Assembly: GCA_937983065.1 (NCBI GenBank)
Contig: CALKAL010000045.1
Location: forward strand, 1 to 8,411
Origin: an uncultured Bacillaceae bacterium
GTDB lineage: Bacteria > Bacillota > Bacilli > Bacillales > Alkalibacillaceae
Direction of reading: 5' to 3'
DNA length: 8,411 bases
Positions 1 through 6,419 of the stretch are shown here, piece after piece. How positions within the stretch are numbered: the first letter of the stretch is position 1; each line of letters opens with the position of its first letter. The translations under genes were made by a program, and so were the position numbers. The notes beneath the pieces were generated by a model, which was not told the DNA's origin, made no database searches, and saw only the letters and a program-made list of their open reading frames with translations.

Positions 1-956
1 ACTTTTTTCTTCGGCTTCACACGAGGTAGAATTTTATCATTTTTCACTTTAAATTCTTTTTCCCATGTAGTCGGATCATTATCATCGTAATTTTCTAAAA
101 ATGTAACAACTTCTTTCGTAATCGGCGTTGGCGTTGATGCTCCTGCAGTTACTGCGACTTTTTTAATCCCTTTTAGCCAATCCAACTCAATTTCAGACAC
201 ATTAGCTACTCGATACGCATCGACACCAGCAATTTCTTTAGATACTTGCGCGAGGCGGTTGGAGTTATTACTCATTGGATCTCCAACGACGATCGTTAAA
301 TCAGCATCCTTTGCTTGTTCGGCTACAGCTTCTTGTCTTACTTGGGTTGCCATACATATTTCTTGAATCATTTCAGTTTGTGGATACTTTTCTTGAACTT
401 TTAACATAATATCGTATACATCCCATTGACTCATCGTCGTTTGGTTTGTCACGACAATTTTTGCGTCCTTTGAAATTGTTAAATGCTCAACCTCATCCTC
501 TGTAGAAATTAAGTGTACATGATCTGGTGCAACACCGACAGCACCTTCTGGCTCAGGATGTCCTTTTTTCCCGATATAAACAATCTCGTAACCTTCACTA
601 ACCTTTTCCCGAATGACATCGTGAGTCCTTGTAACATCAGGACAAGTTGCGTCAAGGACAGTTAAACCTTTGTCCTCAGCAAGCTTTTTTACTTCAGGTG
701 ATACTCCGTGAGCTGTGAAAATAACAGTACCTTCGTTTATATCTTGAAGTAATTCTAGACGACTTTTACCAGCTACATCTAATGTTTGAATTCCTTCATC
801 TTTAAAAGCATCAGTCACATGACTGTTATGAACAATCATACCTAAAATATAAATGGGCCTTGGTAAGTTCGGGTCTCTGGCCGCGTTACTAGCGATAACC
901 ATCGCATCGACAACACCGTAACAATATCCCCTTGGTGCAATTTTAATAACTTCCAT
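1..956 (-). CDS. ispH: 4-hydroxy-3-methylbut-2-enyl diphosphate reductase IspH (3' end cut by window)
   Basis: IspH (LytB) is the cytosolic [4Fe-4S] enzyme of the last MEP-pathway step: it reduces HMBPP to IPP and DMAPP. Translating the minus strand from the ATG at 956 gives at least 318 residues, beginning MEVIKIAPRGYCYGVVDA. The three expected cluster cysteines are present: C12 (RGYC), C105 (DATCPDVT) and C201 (EICMATQ). Substrate-site residues of the family are also visible: H43 and H46 (IVHNSH), and H133/E135 in GKKGHPEPEG. The frame is open to base 1, ending in a lysine-rich tail (RVKPKKK). B. subtilis IspH is about 314 residues, so only a few C-terminal residues should be missing. The start is supported by a GGGGAGGA site five bases upstream (complement of 962-969). 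The gene is divergent from cshB. Its substrate is made by IspG, encoded at 4267-5370 on the same strand. Identification is very secure. Confidence 0.97.
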   Translation of the reverse strand, partial: MEVIKIAPRGYCYGVVDAMVIASNAARDPNLPRPIYILGMIVHNSHVTDAFKDEGIQTLDVAGKSRLELLQDINEGTVIFTAHGVSPEVKKLAEDKGLTVLDATCPDVTRTHDVIREKVSEGYEIVYIGKKGHPEPEGAVGVAPDHVHLISTEDEVEHLTISKDAKIVVTNQTTMSQWDVYDIMLKVQEKYPQTEMIQEICMATQVRQEAVAEQAKDADLTIVVGDPMSNNSNRLAQVSKEIAGVDAYRVANVSEIELDWLKGIKKVAVTAGASTPTPITKEVVTFLENYDDNDPTTWEKEFKVKNDKILPRVKPKKK

Positions 957-995
957 GAGAATCCTCCCCATACAAGATATATGTCTCTCTTTACT

Positions 996-1024
996 ATTAT
1001 AAAGGTTATAAGGTATATTTACAA
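996..1024 (-). promoter_or_regulatory. Sigma-A-type promoter for ispH
   Basis: On the minus strand TTGTAA (complement of 1019-1024) is followed after 17 bases by a perfect TATAAT (complement of 996-1001). Transcription would begin near 989, giving a leader of about 33 bases that carries the ispH ribosome binding site. The -10 box is consensus and the spacing ideal. Only the position and match are seen; activity is inferred. Confidence 0.75.
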
Positions 1025-1037
1025 AAGTTAATCTGAA

Positions 1038-1066
1038 TGGAAATTACGTTAAGACTACTTTATAAT
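1038..1066 (+). promoter_or_regulatory. Probable sigma-A promoter for cshB-nfo
   Basis: TGGAAA (1038-1043, four of six consensus bases) is followed after 17 bases by a perfect TATAAT (1061-1066). Transcription would start near 1073, about 27 bases before the GTG at 1100. It sits back to back with the ispH promoter, with 13 bases between the two -35 boxes, so one regulator could affect both. The -35 box is only moderate. Confidence 0.6.
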
Positions 1067-1099
1067 AAAGGATGTCATATTAAAAGGAGATTAAATACC

Positions 1100-2416
1100 G
1101 TGGAACAATCATTTAATTCATATCAATTAAGTGAAAATATGTTAAAAATTATTAATCAGTTGCAATTTAATGAGCCAACGCCTATTCAGCATGAAGTGAT
1201 TCCGTTAGCTTTAAATGGAAAAAGTATCATTGGACAATCACAGACGGGAACAGGAAAAACCCATGCTTTCCTCATCCCAATGATTGACCAAATCGATTCG
1301 GATGATTATAGCGTTCAAAAAATAATTATCGCTCCAACGCGTGAGTTAGCCCAGCAAATATTTGATGAAGTCAAAAGAATGATCCAGTTTTCCGAAAAAG
1401 ACAATCTTCATGCGCGATTAGTCATTGGCGGAACAGATAAACAACGGTTAATACAAAAATTTAATAATGAACCGCAAATTGTTGTCGGTACCCCCGGCAG
1501 ATTGCTCGATTTTGTTAAAGAAAACGTTTTTTCAACGTCAAAAGTTAAAAGTGTGGTAATTGACGAAGCGGATTTACTTATCGATTTAGGATTAATTGAT
1601 GAAGTTGATCAATTACTATATCGGATGCATGAAGACGTACAAATATTAATCTTTTCAGCAACGATTCCGAAAAATCTTCAACCGTTTTTGAAAAAATATT
1701 TAAATCAACCTGAGCACATTGTCATCGATGAAAAAAAGATAAGCCCAGAGCTTTTAAAACATCGGCTCGTTCCATTAAGACATCGGAAAACAGCGGACCT
1801 TCTAGTGGAGGCATCGAAGCTCATTCATCCTTATATCGCCTTAATTTTCGTGAATAGTAAACAGAAGGCAGATGAATTAAGTGGTGATTTAATCTCTCAA
1901 GGCTTAAATGTCGGATTAATTCACGGCGGATTAAAGCCGAGAGAGAGAAAGCGGGTTTTAAATGATTTAAAAGCATTAAAATACCAATATATCGTTGCAA
2001 CGGATTTAGCAGCTCGTGGAATGGATATCCCTGGTGTAAGTCACGTCTTTAATGCGGAGTTTCCTAAAGAAATTGATGCCTATACCCATCGAGTCGGTCG
2101 AACGGCTCGTGCAGGGCTAGAAGGTACAGCGGTCAGTTTTTACACTGAACAAGATATCCCGTTAATAACTAAGCTTGAACAAAGAGGGATCCAATTTGAA
2201 AATGTAGATATAAAAAATGGGGAATGGGTAGAAGTAAAAGAGTGGAATAAAAGACAAATAAGAATTAAAAGAGAGCAGCGCTTAGATGCTGAAGCTTGGA
2301 AAAAAGTACGCAGAAATAAACAAGTTAAACCAGGCTATAAAAAGAAAATGCGGGAAGAAAAAGAAAAAATTAAAAAGCAATTAAAAAAGCAACAATTTAA
2401 AAAGAAACGTAAATAG
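1100..2416 (+). CDS. cshB: DEAD-box ATP-dependent RNA helicase CshB
   Basis: This is a cytosolic ATP-dependent RNA helicase of the CshB (YqfR) type, a family linked to RNA remodelling and cold tolerance in Bacillus. In the 438-residue protein the motifs appear in order: Q-motif PTPIQ ending near residue 30, Walker A SQTGTGKT (47-54), APTREL (78-83), TPGR (131-134), DEAD (155-158), SAT (186-188), DLAARGMD (302-309) and HRVGRTARAG (330-339). A strongly basic tail after about residue 380, including VKPGYKKKM, resembles the B. subtilis CshB end and probably binds RNA. I chose the GTG at 1100 because AAAGGAGA lies nine bases before it (1083-1090) and the resulting length equals my recollection of the B. 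subtilis protein (438). An in-frame ATG at 1037 would add 21 residues, but it lacks a ribosome binding site and falls upstream of the likely promoter -10. nfo follows after 15 bases, probably on the same transcript. Confidence 0.95.
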   Translation: MEQSFNSYQLSENMLKIINQLQFNEPTPIQHEVIPLALNGKSIIGQSQTGTGKTHAFLIPMIDQIDSDDYSVQKIIIAPTRELAQQIFDEVKRMIQFSEKDNLHARLVIGGTDKQRLIQKFNNEPQIVVGTPGRLLDFVKENVFSTSKVKSVVIDEADLLIDLGLIDEVDQLLYRMHEDVQILIFSATIPKNLQPFLKKYLNQPEHIVIDEKKISPELLKHRLVPLRHRKTADLLVEASKLIHPYIALIFVNSKQKADELSGDLISQGLNVGLIHGGLKPRERKRVLNDLKALKYQYIVATDLAARGMDIPGVSHVFNAEFPKEIDAYTHRVGRTARAGLEGTAVSFYTEQDIPLITKLEQRGIQFENVDIKNGEWVEVKEWNKRQIRIKREQRLDAEAWKKVRRNKQVKPGYKKKMREEKEKIKKQLKKQQFKKKRK

Positions 2417-2431
2417 AGAGGGGAATATGTA

Positions 2432-3322
2432 ATGATATTAGGATCGCACGTATCGATGAGTGGTAAAAAAATGTTACTCGCTTCAAGTGAGGAAGCTGTT
2501 TCTTATGGGGCAAATACATTTATGATTTACACAGGTGCCCCACAAAATACACGGAGAAAACCGATTGAGGAATTAAACATTGAAGCGGGACTAGCCCATA
2601 TGAAGGAAAACGGTATCGATGAAATTATTGTACATGCGCCGTATATTATTAATATCGGTAATTCAACAAAGCCTGAAACGTTTGAGCTCGGTGTCCGATT
2701 TCTCAAAAGCGAAATTGAACGAACAGAAGCTTTAGGTGCGAGACAAATCGTACTTCACCCAGGTGCTCACGTCGGTGCAGGCGCGGAAGTAGGTATTAAC
2801 AAAATTATCGAAGGTTTAAATGAAATTTTAGAAAAAGATCAAACAGTCCAAATTGCATTAGAAACGATGGCAGGTAAAGGTTCCGAATGTGGAAGATCCT
2901 TTGATGAAATCGCAAAAATAATCGATGGTGTCACATATAATGAGCATTTATCTATCTGTTTTGATACGTGTCACGTTCATGATGCTGGTTATGACATCGT
3001 AAATGACCTTGATGGTGTGCTAAAGGAATTTGATGATATTATCGGCTTAGAACGAATCAAAGTACTTCATATTAACGATAGTAAAAATGAAAAAGGAGCC
3101 CAAAAAGACCGACATGAAAATATTGGCTTTGGGCATATCGGATTTAACACGCTACATGAAATTGTTCACCTTCCAGAACTAATGCATTTACCGAAGATTT
3201 TAGAAACGCCTTATGTCGGTGAAGATAAGAAAAATAAAAAACCACCGTATAAATTTGAAATTGAAATGTTAAAAGAAGGTGCTTTTGATCCTGATTTAAA
3301 AGAAAAAATTATGGAACAATAA
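2432..3322 (+). CDS. nfo: Endonuclease IV (AP endonuclease, Nfo)
   Basis: Endonuclease IV is a metal-dependent AP endonuclease of base excision repair: it cuts DNA 5' to abasic sites and removes blocked 3' ends. The 296-residue protein fills the whole family length as a single TIM barrel. All expected metal ligands can be picked out: H68 (VHAP), H109 (LHPGAH), E144 (ALETMAGKG), D178 and H181 (FDTCH), H213 (HIND), D226 and H228 (KDRH) and E258 (ILETP). It should therefore be active. A GAGGGG site (2418-2423) lies eight bases before the ATG. The gene follows cshB by 15 bases, so the two are probably co-transcribed, though their roles (RNA remodelling, DNA repair) are not obviously linked. Its stop codon directly abuts the stop of the opposing DUF2624 gene and I see no strong hairpin terminator after it. 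In spore formers Nfo also repairs spore DNA; whether that applies here is inference. Confidence 0.97.
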   Translation: MILGSHVSMSGKKMLLASSEEAVSYGANTFMIYTGAPQNTRRKPIEELNIEAGLAHMKENGIDEIIVHAPYIINIGNSTKPETFELGVRFLKSEIERTEALGARQIVLHPGAHVGAGAEVGINKIIEGLNEILEKDQTVQIALETMAGKGSECGRSFDEIAKIIDGVTYNEHLSICFDTCHVHDAGYDIVNDLDGVLKEFDDIIGLERIKVLHINDSKNEKGAQKDRHENIGFGHIGFNTLHEIVHLPELMHLPKILETPYVGEDKKNKKPPYKFEIEMLKEGAFDPDLKEKIMEQ

Positions 3323-3595
3323 TTATAAATAATGATCTAAATTATATTTTTTTGCTAAAGTGTTAAGGAGCTGATCTGCTTTTTCAGCTTCTATTTTTCC
3401 AATATTTTTCTCAATATATCGAAAAGCTTTCAATCGATCTTCTTCACTAAAGGGATCGATTTTTTCTTTTTTAACAAATTGAAGTAATTGGCTCGCCTCT
3501 TTTTTGGCTATTGGAATGCCGTAAGATTGACTATATTTTACAACTTCGTCTGGTGTCGAGTTGTATAAACGCGCTTTAATTAATTGTCTCAGCAT
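3323..3595 (-). CDS. yqfT: DUF2624 family protein (YqfT-like)
   Basis: A 90-residue soluble protein of unknown function. It is predicted to be mostly helical and highly charged, with no signal peptide or membrane segment. The layout of a short amphipathic helix, then STPDEVVKYSQSYGIPI, then a charged stretch with DPFSEEDR, then EAEKADQLLNTLAKKY fits the DUF2624 family as I know it from YqfT of B. subtilis, which also lies next to nfo; neighbourhood and sequence therefore agree. The start is the ATG whose complement is at 3593-3595, with GGGGTGA (complement of 3600-3606) four bases upstream. That is slightly close but usable. It faces nfo with no gap between the stop codons, so the two transcripts must overlap unless transcription ends inside a coding region. 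I did not find a convincing promoter upstream. Function should be left unassigned. Confidence 0.85.
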   Translation of the reverse strand: MLRQLIKARLYNSTPDEVVKYSQSYGIPIAKKEASQLLQFVKKEKIDPFSEEDRLKAFRYIEKNIGKIEAEKADQLLNTLAKKYNLDHYL

Positions 3596-3635
3596 AAATT
3601 CACCCCATTTATATCATTCGTCAATATGTATATGT

Positions 3636-3664
3636 TTTACAACGGATGAACGTAACCATATATT
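3636..3664 (+). promoter_or_regulatory. Sigma-A-type promoter for the DUF4190-like gene
   Basis: TTTACA (3636-3641) and TATATT (3659-3664) are separated by 17 bases, and each matches consensus at five of six positions. Transcription would start near 3671, leaving a leader of about 58 bases before the ATG at 3729. Confidence 0.6.
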
Positions 3665-3728
3665 ACGTATTTAAAATCGTTATTTCCTCACACACTAATA
3701 ATACCTTTAACGAAAGTGAGGGGAAAAA

Positions 3729-4217
3729 ATGACGGAAAACAACGATGATCAGCAACCGAAAAGCTACAGTGAACATGATAATTATTTTGAGCAAAATAGG
3801 TATCCTGTTCAGTCGAATATGAATGCAAATACAAATTTAGATGAAGCTGTAGACAATGAAACGTTAAATGATACGAACCCTGCTCCACAACAGGAAGTCG
3901 ATAATCGTCAGTCTAAAGACGATACGGAGTTTGCTGCTGAGACGGCGGTTTTTAATCCGAGTGAAAACGATCCAGACCTTTTGCGGAAAAAAGAACAGGA
4001 AACTCGGATGCAAGAAAATGTCGAAGCTGGCTGGGGTTGGGTCGCATTAGTTATATCACTGTTATCGTTTTTCGTATGGCCACTAATATTCGCAATTGCC
4101 GGATCTGCTCTAGGAATTTATGCTAAAAGACGGGGAGCAAATACGTTAGGTAATATTGCAATTGGTCTAGCTATCGCCTCAGTGACGTTATGGTTAATCA
4201 TTTATCCGATTATATAG
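3729..4217 (+). CDS. Acidic N-terminal protein with two-helix DUF4190-like membrane anchor (YqfX-like)
   Basis: A 162-residue protein of unknown function in two parts. Residues 1 to about 98 are hydrophilic, rich in Asp, Glu, Asn and Gln, low in hydrophobic residues and probably disordered. Residues 101-162 form two hydrophobic segments (about 103-129 and 138-160) joined by a short basic turn, AKRRGANTLGN. That hairpin, with GWVALVISLLSFF and GIYAKRRGA, resembles DUF4190 and the YqfX protein that I recall next to ispG in B. subtilis. By the positive-inside rule the basic loop should be cytosolic, placing the acidic tail outside; this is inference. There is no cleavable signal peptide. A GAGGGG site (3717-3722) lies six bases before the ATG. 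The gene converges on ispG and shares its terminator. The fold call is fairly safe; the function is unknown. Confidence 0.8.
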   Translation: MTENNDDQQPKSYSEHDNYFEQNRYPVQSNMNANTNLDEAVDNETLNDTNPAPQQEVDNRQSKDDTEFAAETAVFNPSENDPDLLRKKEQETRMQENVEAGWGWVALVISLLSFFVWPLIFAIAGSALGIYAKRRGANTLGNIAIGLAIASVTLWLIIYPII

Positions 4218-4230
4218 ACGGATATTTGAA

Positions 4231-4265
4231 AAAAAGATGACCTGATTATTTCAGGTCATCTTTTT
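4231..4265. terminator. Bidirectional intrinsic terminator between the DUF4190-like gene and ispG
   Basis: A perfect 15-base-pair inverted repeat (4231-4245 with 4251-4265) has a five-base loop TTATT. The GC-containing core is GATGACCTGA, flanked by an A run on the left and a T run on the right, so either strand gives a hairpin followed by U residues. It lies 13 bases after the stop of the rightward gene and one base after the ispG stop, and should end both transcripts. Confidence 0.93.
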
Positions 4266-4266
4266 A

Positions 4267-5370
4267 TTAAGCGTTAGCTTCTTCTTTTTGTTTTTTATAA
4301 TGTTCTTCGGCTAATTTATCGACTTCTTTTTTCAATTCCTCAACCATTATCTCCTCAGGCACTTTTCGAATAATTTCACCGTGTCTAAAGAGAAGTCCTT
4401 CACCTCGAGCTCCAGCAATACCAATATCTGCTTCGCGAGCCTCACCTGGGCCATTAACCGCACAGCCTAAAACAGCTACTTTTATCGGAGCTTTAATTTT
4501 TGAAATGTATTCCTCGACTTCATTGGCGATTGAAATAAGGTCAATTTCAATTCGACCGCAAGTAGGACATGCGATTAAAGTTGCGGCATTTGATGCAAGC
4601 GCAAATGATTTTAATAATTCGCGAGCTACCTTAACCTCTTCTACCGGATCGGCACTTAATGAAATTCTTAACGTATTCCCGATTCCTTTACTTAATAAAA
4701 CACCTAAACCTGCAGCACTTTTAACAGTACCAGCAAAAAGTGTTCCTGATTCAGTAATTCCTAAGTGAAGCGGGTAAGGAATGACTTCTGCAGCTTTTTC
4801 ATAAGCATCTATCGCTAAACGGACGTCAGAAGCTTTTAATGAAACGATAATATCATGAAAATCTAAGTCTTCTAAAATTTTTATATGTTCTAAAGCACTT
4901 TCAACCATCGCTTCTGAAGTAGGGTAACCATACTTTTCAAGTAAATGACGTTCTAGAGAACCAGCATTAACACCGATTCGAATTGGAATTCCTTTTTCCT
5001 TTGCAGCGTTTACGACGGCTTCGACTTTATCCCTCTTACCGATATTACCTGGGTTAATACGAATTTTATCGGCTCCACCTTCGATTGCTTTTAGAGCTAA
5101 TTTATAATTAAAGTGAATATCAACGACTAGCGGAATATTGATTCTTTTTTTAATTTCAGGAATCGCATCTGCCGCACGGTCGTCTGGACAGGCGACACGG
5201 ACAATTTGACATCCTGCTTCCTCTAAACGATTTATTTCATTAACAGTTGCTTCTACATCGTGGGTTTTAGTTGTCGTCATCGATTGAATGATGACTTCAT
5301 TTTTACCACCAATAACTAAATTACCGACTTTAACAGGTCGTGTATCTTTACGGTGTATAATCGTAGACAT
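4267..5370 (-). CDS. ispG: 4-hydroxy-3-methylbut-2-en-1-yl diphosphate synthase IspG (GcpE)
   Basis: IspG is the cytosolic [4Fe-4S] enzyme that converts MEcPP to HMBPP, the penultimate MEP-pathway step. The 367-residue protein is the short bacterial form: an N-terminal TIM barrel (VKVGNLVIGG, QSMTTTKTHD, RINPGNIG, LGITESGT) and a C-terminal ferredoxin-like domain. The cluster ligands are C268 and C271 (CPTCGR) and C303 (GCAVNGPGE), with the conserved E310 seven residues later. B. subtilis IspG is about 377 residues and differs mainly in the charged C-terminal tail. The start is fixed by AAAGGAG (complement of 5381-5387) ten bases before the ATG. The stop lies one base from a strong terminator, so the gene is probably a single transcription unit. 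It is divergent from the NfeD-like gene. Its product feeds IspH, encoded at the window's left end. Confidence 0.98.
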   Translation of the reverse strand: MSTIIHRKDTRPVKVGNLVIGGKNEVIIQSMTTTKTHDVEATVNEINRLEEAGCQIVRVACPDDRAADAIPEIKKRINIPLVVDIHFNYKLALKAIEGGADKIRINPGNIGKRDKVEAVVNAAKEKGIPIRIGVNAGSLERHLLEKYGYPTSEAMVESALEHIKILEDLDFHDIIVSLKASDVRLAIDAYEKAAEVIPYPLHLGITESGTLFAGTVKSAAGLGVLLSKGIGNTLRISLSADPVEEVKVARELLKSFALASNAATLIACPTCGRIEIDLISIANEVEEYISKIKAPIKVAVLGCAVNGPGEAREADIGIAGARGEGLLFRHGEIIRKVPEEIMVEELKKEVDKLAEEHYKKQKEEANA

Positions 5371-5421
5371 CGCTACAACGCTCCTTTAAATTTAAAAATA
5401 ACGTTAACTTTCTTCAATAAA

Positions 5422-5430
5422 ATGATAACA
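5422..5430 (-). promoter_or_regulatory. Possible extended -10 promoter for ispG
   Basis: On the minus strand TGtTATCAT (complement of 5422-5430) is an extended -10 element with five of six consensus bases. It would start transcription near 5415 and give a leader of about 45 bases. No good -35 box lies at the right distance. An alternative, TTGAAG-N17-TAAATT (complement of 5389-5417), is less likely because transcription would then start inside the ispG ribosome binding site. Confidence 0.35.
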
Positions 5431-5513
5431 TATTAGTAGTACAATATGCCATTCGATTTGCTTAACACTTTGTGAATAATAATAAAGATATAATGGTTTG
5501 GGGAGGAACTACG

Positions 5514-6149
5514 ATGTTTATCGAGACAAGTATTGGCATTTTTCTCATCACATTTCTTGCTCTATTTTTCTTAATTGGTGAAATCCTTGTTAAGTTAAGA
5601 GGGATAGGCGCGATTTTAGGGATAGGATTCACGGCTTATTATTTTTCTAGCTTCGTTTCATCCTATGACTTAATGTGGCTAGGTGGATTATTTGCTGTTG
5701 GAATATTAATGATTATACTCGATGGTAAAGTCATTAATGATGGGATAATTGGTTTAATCGGAGTCGTTATCGTCATGACAACGGTTGCTATCGCGGCACC
5801 AGATTGGGTGTTGGCGATTTATAGTATGGTCGGAGTTGTTTTAGGGACAATTTCTAGTTTATCTTTATTAAAAGTTTTACCTAAACGAAATATGTGGGAT
5901 AAAGTTGCGCTTTTAGACCGGATGACGAGTGATCAAGGCTATAATTCATTAAATGAAAATTATCAATCCTTACTTAATAAAGAAGGGAAAACTTCAACCG
6001 TTCTTCGTCCTTCTGGTTCGATTACGATTGACGAGATTGAATATAGTGCAATCTCCCAAGGAAAATGGATTGAAAAAGATATACCTATTAAAGTCGTTCA
6101 AGTCGATGGAACGAAAATCGTCGTTGAAGAAATTGAATCAACGCCATAA
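5514..6149 (+). CDS. NfeD-family membrane protein, short form without protease domain
   Basis: A 211-residue integral membrane protein. It has about five hydrophobic segments (roughly residues 5-27, 29-48, 52-69, 76-94 and 97-120) and then a soluble domain from about 128. The stretch LLNKEGKTSTVLRPSGSI (152-169), followed by a W/I-rich strand and VKVV..VDGTKIVVEE, is typical of the NfeD OB-fold domain. NfeD proteins usually act with SPFH/flotillin-like proteins in membrane organisation. No SPFH gene lies next to it, and the ClpP-like protease domain of long NfeD forms is absent. I chose the ATG at 5514 because GGGGAGGA (5500-5507) lies six bases before it. A GTG 14 codons upstream (5472) stays in frame but has no ribosome binding site. 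I could not settle its promoter: a TATAAT at 5489-5494 is very close to the start and lacks a -35 box. A terminator follows, so the gene is probably monocistronic. Confidence 0.8.
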   Translation: MFIETSIGIFLITFLALFFLIGEILVKLRGIGAILGIGFTAYYFSSFVSSYDLMWLGGLFAVGILMIILDGKVINDGIIGLIGVVIVMTTVAIAAPDWVLAIYSMVGVVLGTISSLSLLKVLPKRNMWDKVALLDRMTSDQGYNSLNENYQSLLNKEGKTSTVLRPSGSITIDEIEYSAISQGKWIEKDIPIKVVQVDGTKIVVEEIESTP

Positions 6150-6176
6150 TATGATTAAAATTTTAATACTAAGTAC

Positions 6177-6207
6177 AAAAATTCTCGACATTTGTCGGGA
6201 TTTTTTT
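6177..6207 (+). terminator. Intrinsic terminator of the NfeD-like gene
   Basis: The stem pairs TCTCGAC (6183-6189) with GTCGGGA (6194-6200) around an ATTT loop, with one G-U pair. An A run lies on the left and seven T residues (6201-6207) follow on the right. It lies about 30 bases after the NfeD-like stop and insulates the transporter gene. Confidence 0.85.
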
Positions 6208-6263
6208 ATTCACACATAATTTAGTTACAATAATACAAGAATAAATAAACCTATTCGTTTTTA

Positions 6264-6291
6264 TTCACCTTCCATAATAAAAGGTGGTGAA
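6264..6291. repeat. Short inverted repeat in the transporter upstream region
   Basis: CACCTT (6266-6271) can pair with AAGGTG (6281-6286). Alternatively TTCACC (6264-6269) can pair with GGTGAA (6286-6291). It lacks a T run, so it is not a terminator. It lies upstream of the likely transporter promoters and could be an operator or chance. Confidence 0.3.
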
Positions 6292-6310
6292 CATCATTAT
6301 TTTCACGAAA

Positions 6311-6338
6311 TGTTAAGGAATTGTAAAGTTTGTGTAAA
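6311..6338 (-). promoter_or_regulatory. Putative PhoP box: three phased hexamers upstream of the phosphate transporter
   Basis: Read on the minus strand, TTTACA, TTTACA and TTAACA occur in tandem, each separated by exactly five bases (complements of 6333-6338, 6322-6327 and 6311-6316). Phased TT(A/T/C)ACA repeats about 11 bases apart are the known binding pattern of the Firmicute phosphate-response regulator PhoP. A fourth, degenerate unit may lie at 6300-6305. The gene downstream encodes a Na+/phosphate cotransporter, which fits. The repeats point away from the gene, whereas I recall activating boxes as usually on the coding strand, so the direction of regulation is uncertain. Confidence 0.55.
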
Positions 6339-6354
6339 TTTATTCGGATAAATA

Positions 6355-6384
6355 TTTACAAAAGGGGACAAACATACATAAAAT
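6355..6384 (+). promoter_or_regulatory. Probable promoter of the Na+/Pi cotransporter gene
   Basis: TTTACA (6355-6360) and TAAAAT (6379-6384) are 18 bases apart and each matches five of six consensus bases; transcription would start near 6391. A second possibility is a -10-like GATAAA (6347-6352) directly after the PhoP-like hexamers. That would place the hexamers about 20 to 50 bases upstream of its start, the usual layout of PhoP-activated promoters. Confidence 0.5.
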
Positions 6385-6419
6385 AGATATGGTTTAAATA
6401 CATAATTGAGGTGAAATGA

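Noticed and set aside
3688..3888. Minus-strand open frame of 66 codons over the start of the DUF4190-like gene
   Set aside because: It lies antisense to a gene with a good promoter and ribosome binding site, and its own product has no family features.
3868..4050. Plus-strand open frame of 60 codons inside the DUF4190-like gene
   Set aside because: It is an out-of-frame shadow with no ribosome binding site; the main frame carries the recognisable membrane hairpin.
4505..4768. Plus-strand open frame of 87 codons antisense to ispG
   Set aside because: It lies opposite the conserved IspG iron-sulfur region and owes its openness to that codon pattern.
5953..6219. Plus-strand open frame of 88 codons overlapping the end of the NfeD-like gene and its terminator
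   Set aside because: It runs through the intrinsic terminator and lies out of frame with the NfeD domain, with no ribosome binding site.
6281..6351. Ribosome-binding-like AAGGTGGTGA followed by a 13-codon frame from ATG 6310
   Set aside because: The spacing of 19 bases is too long for initiation, and the frame overlaps the PhoP-like repeats.
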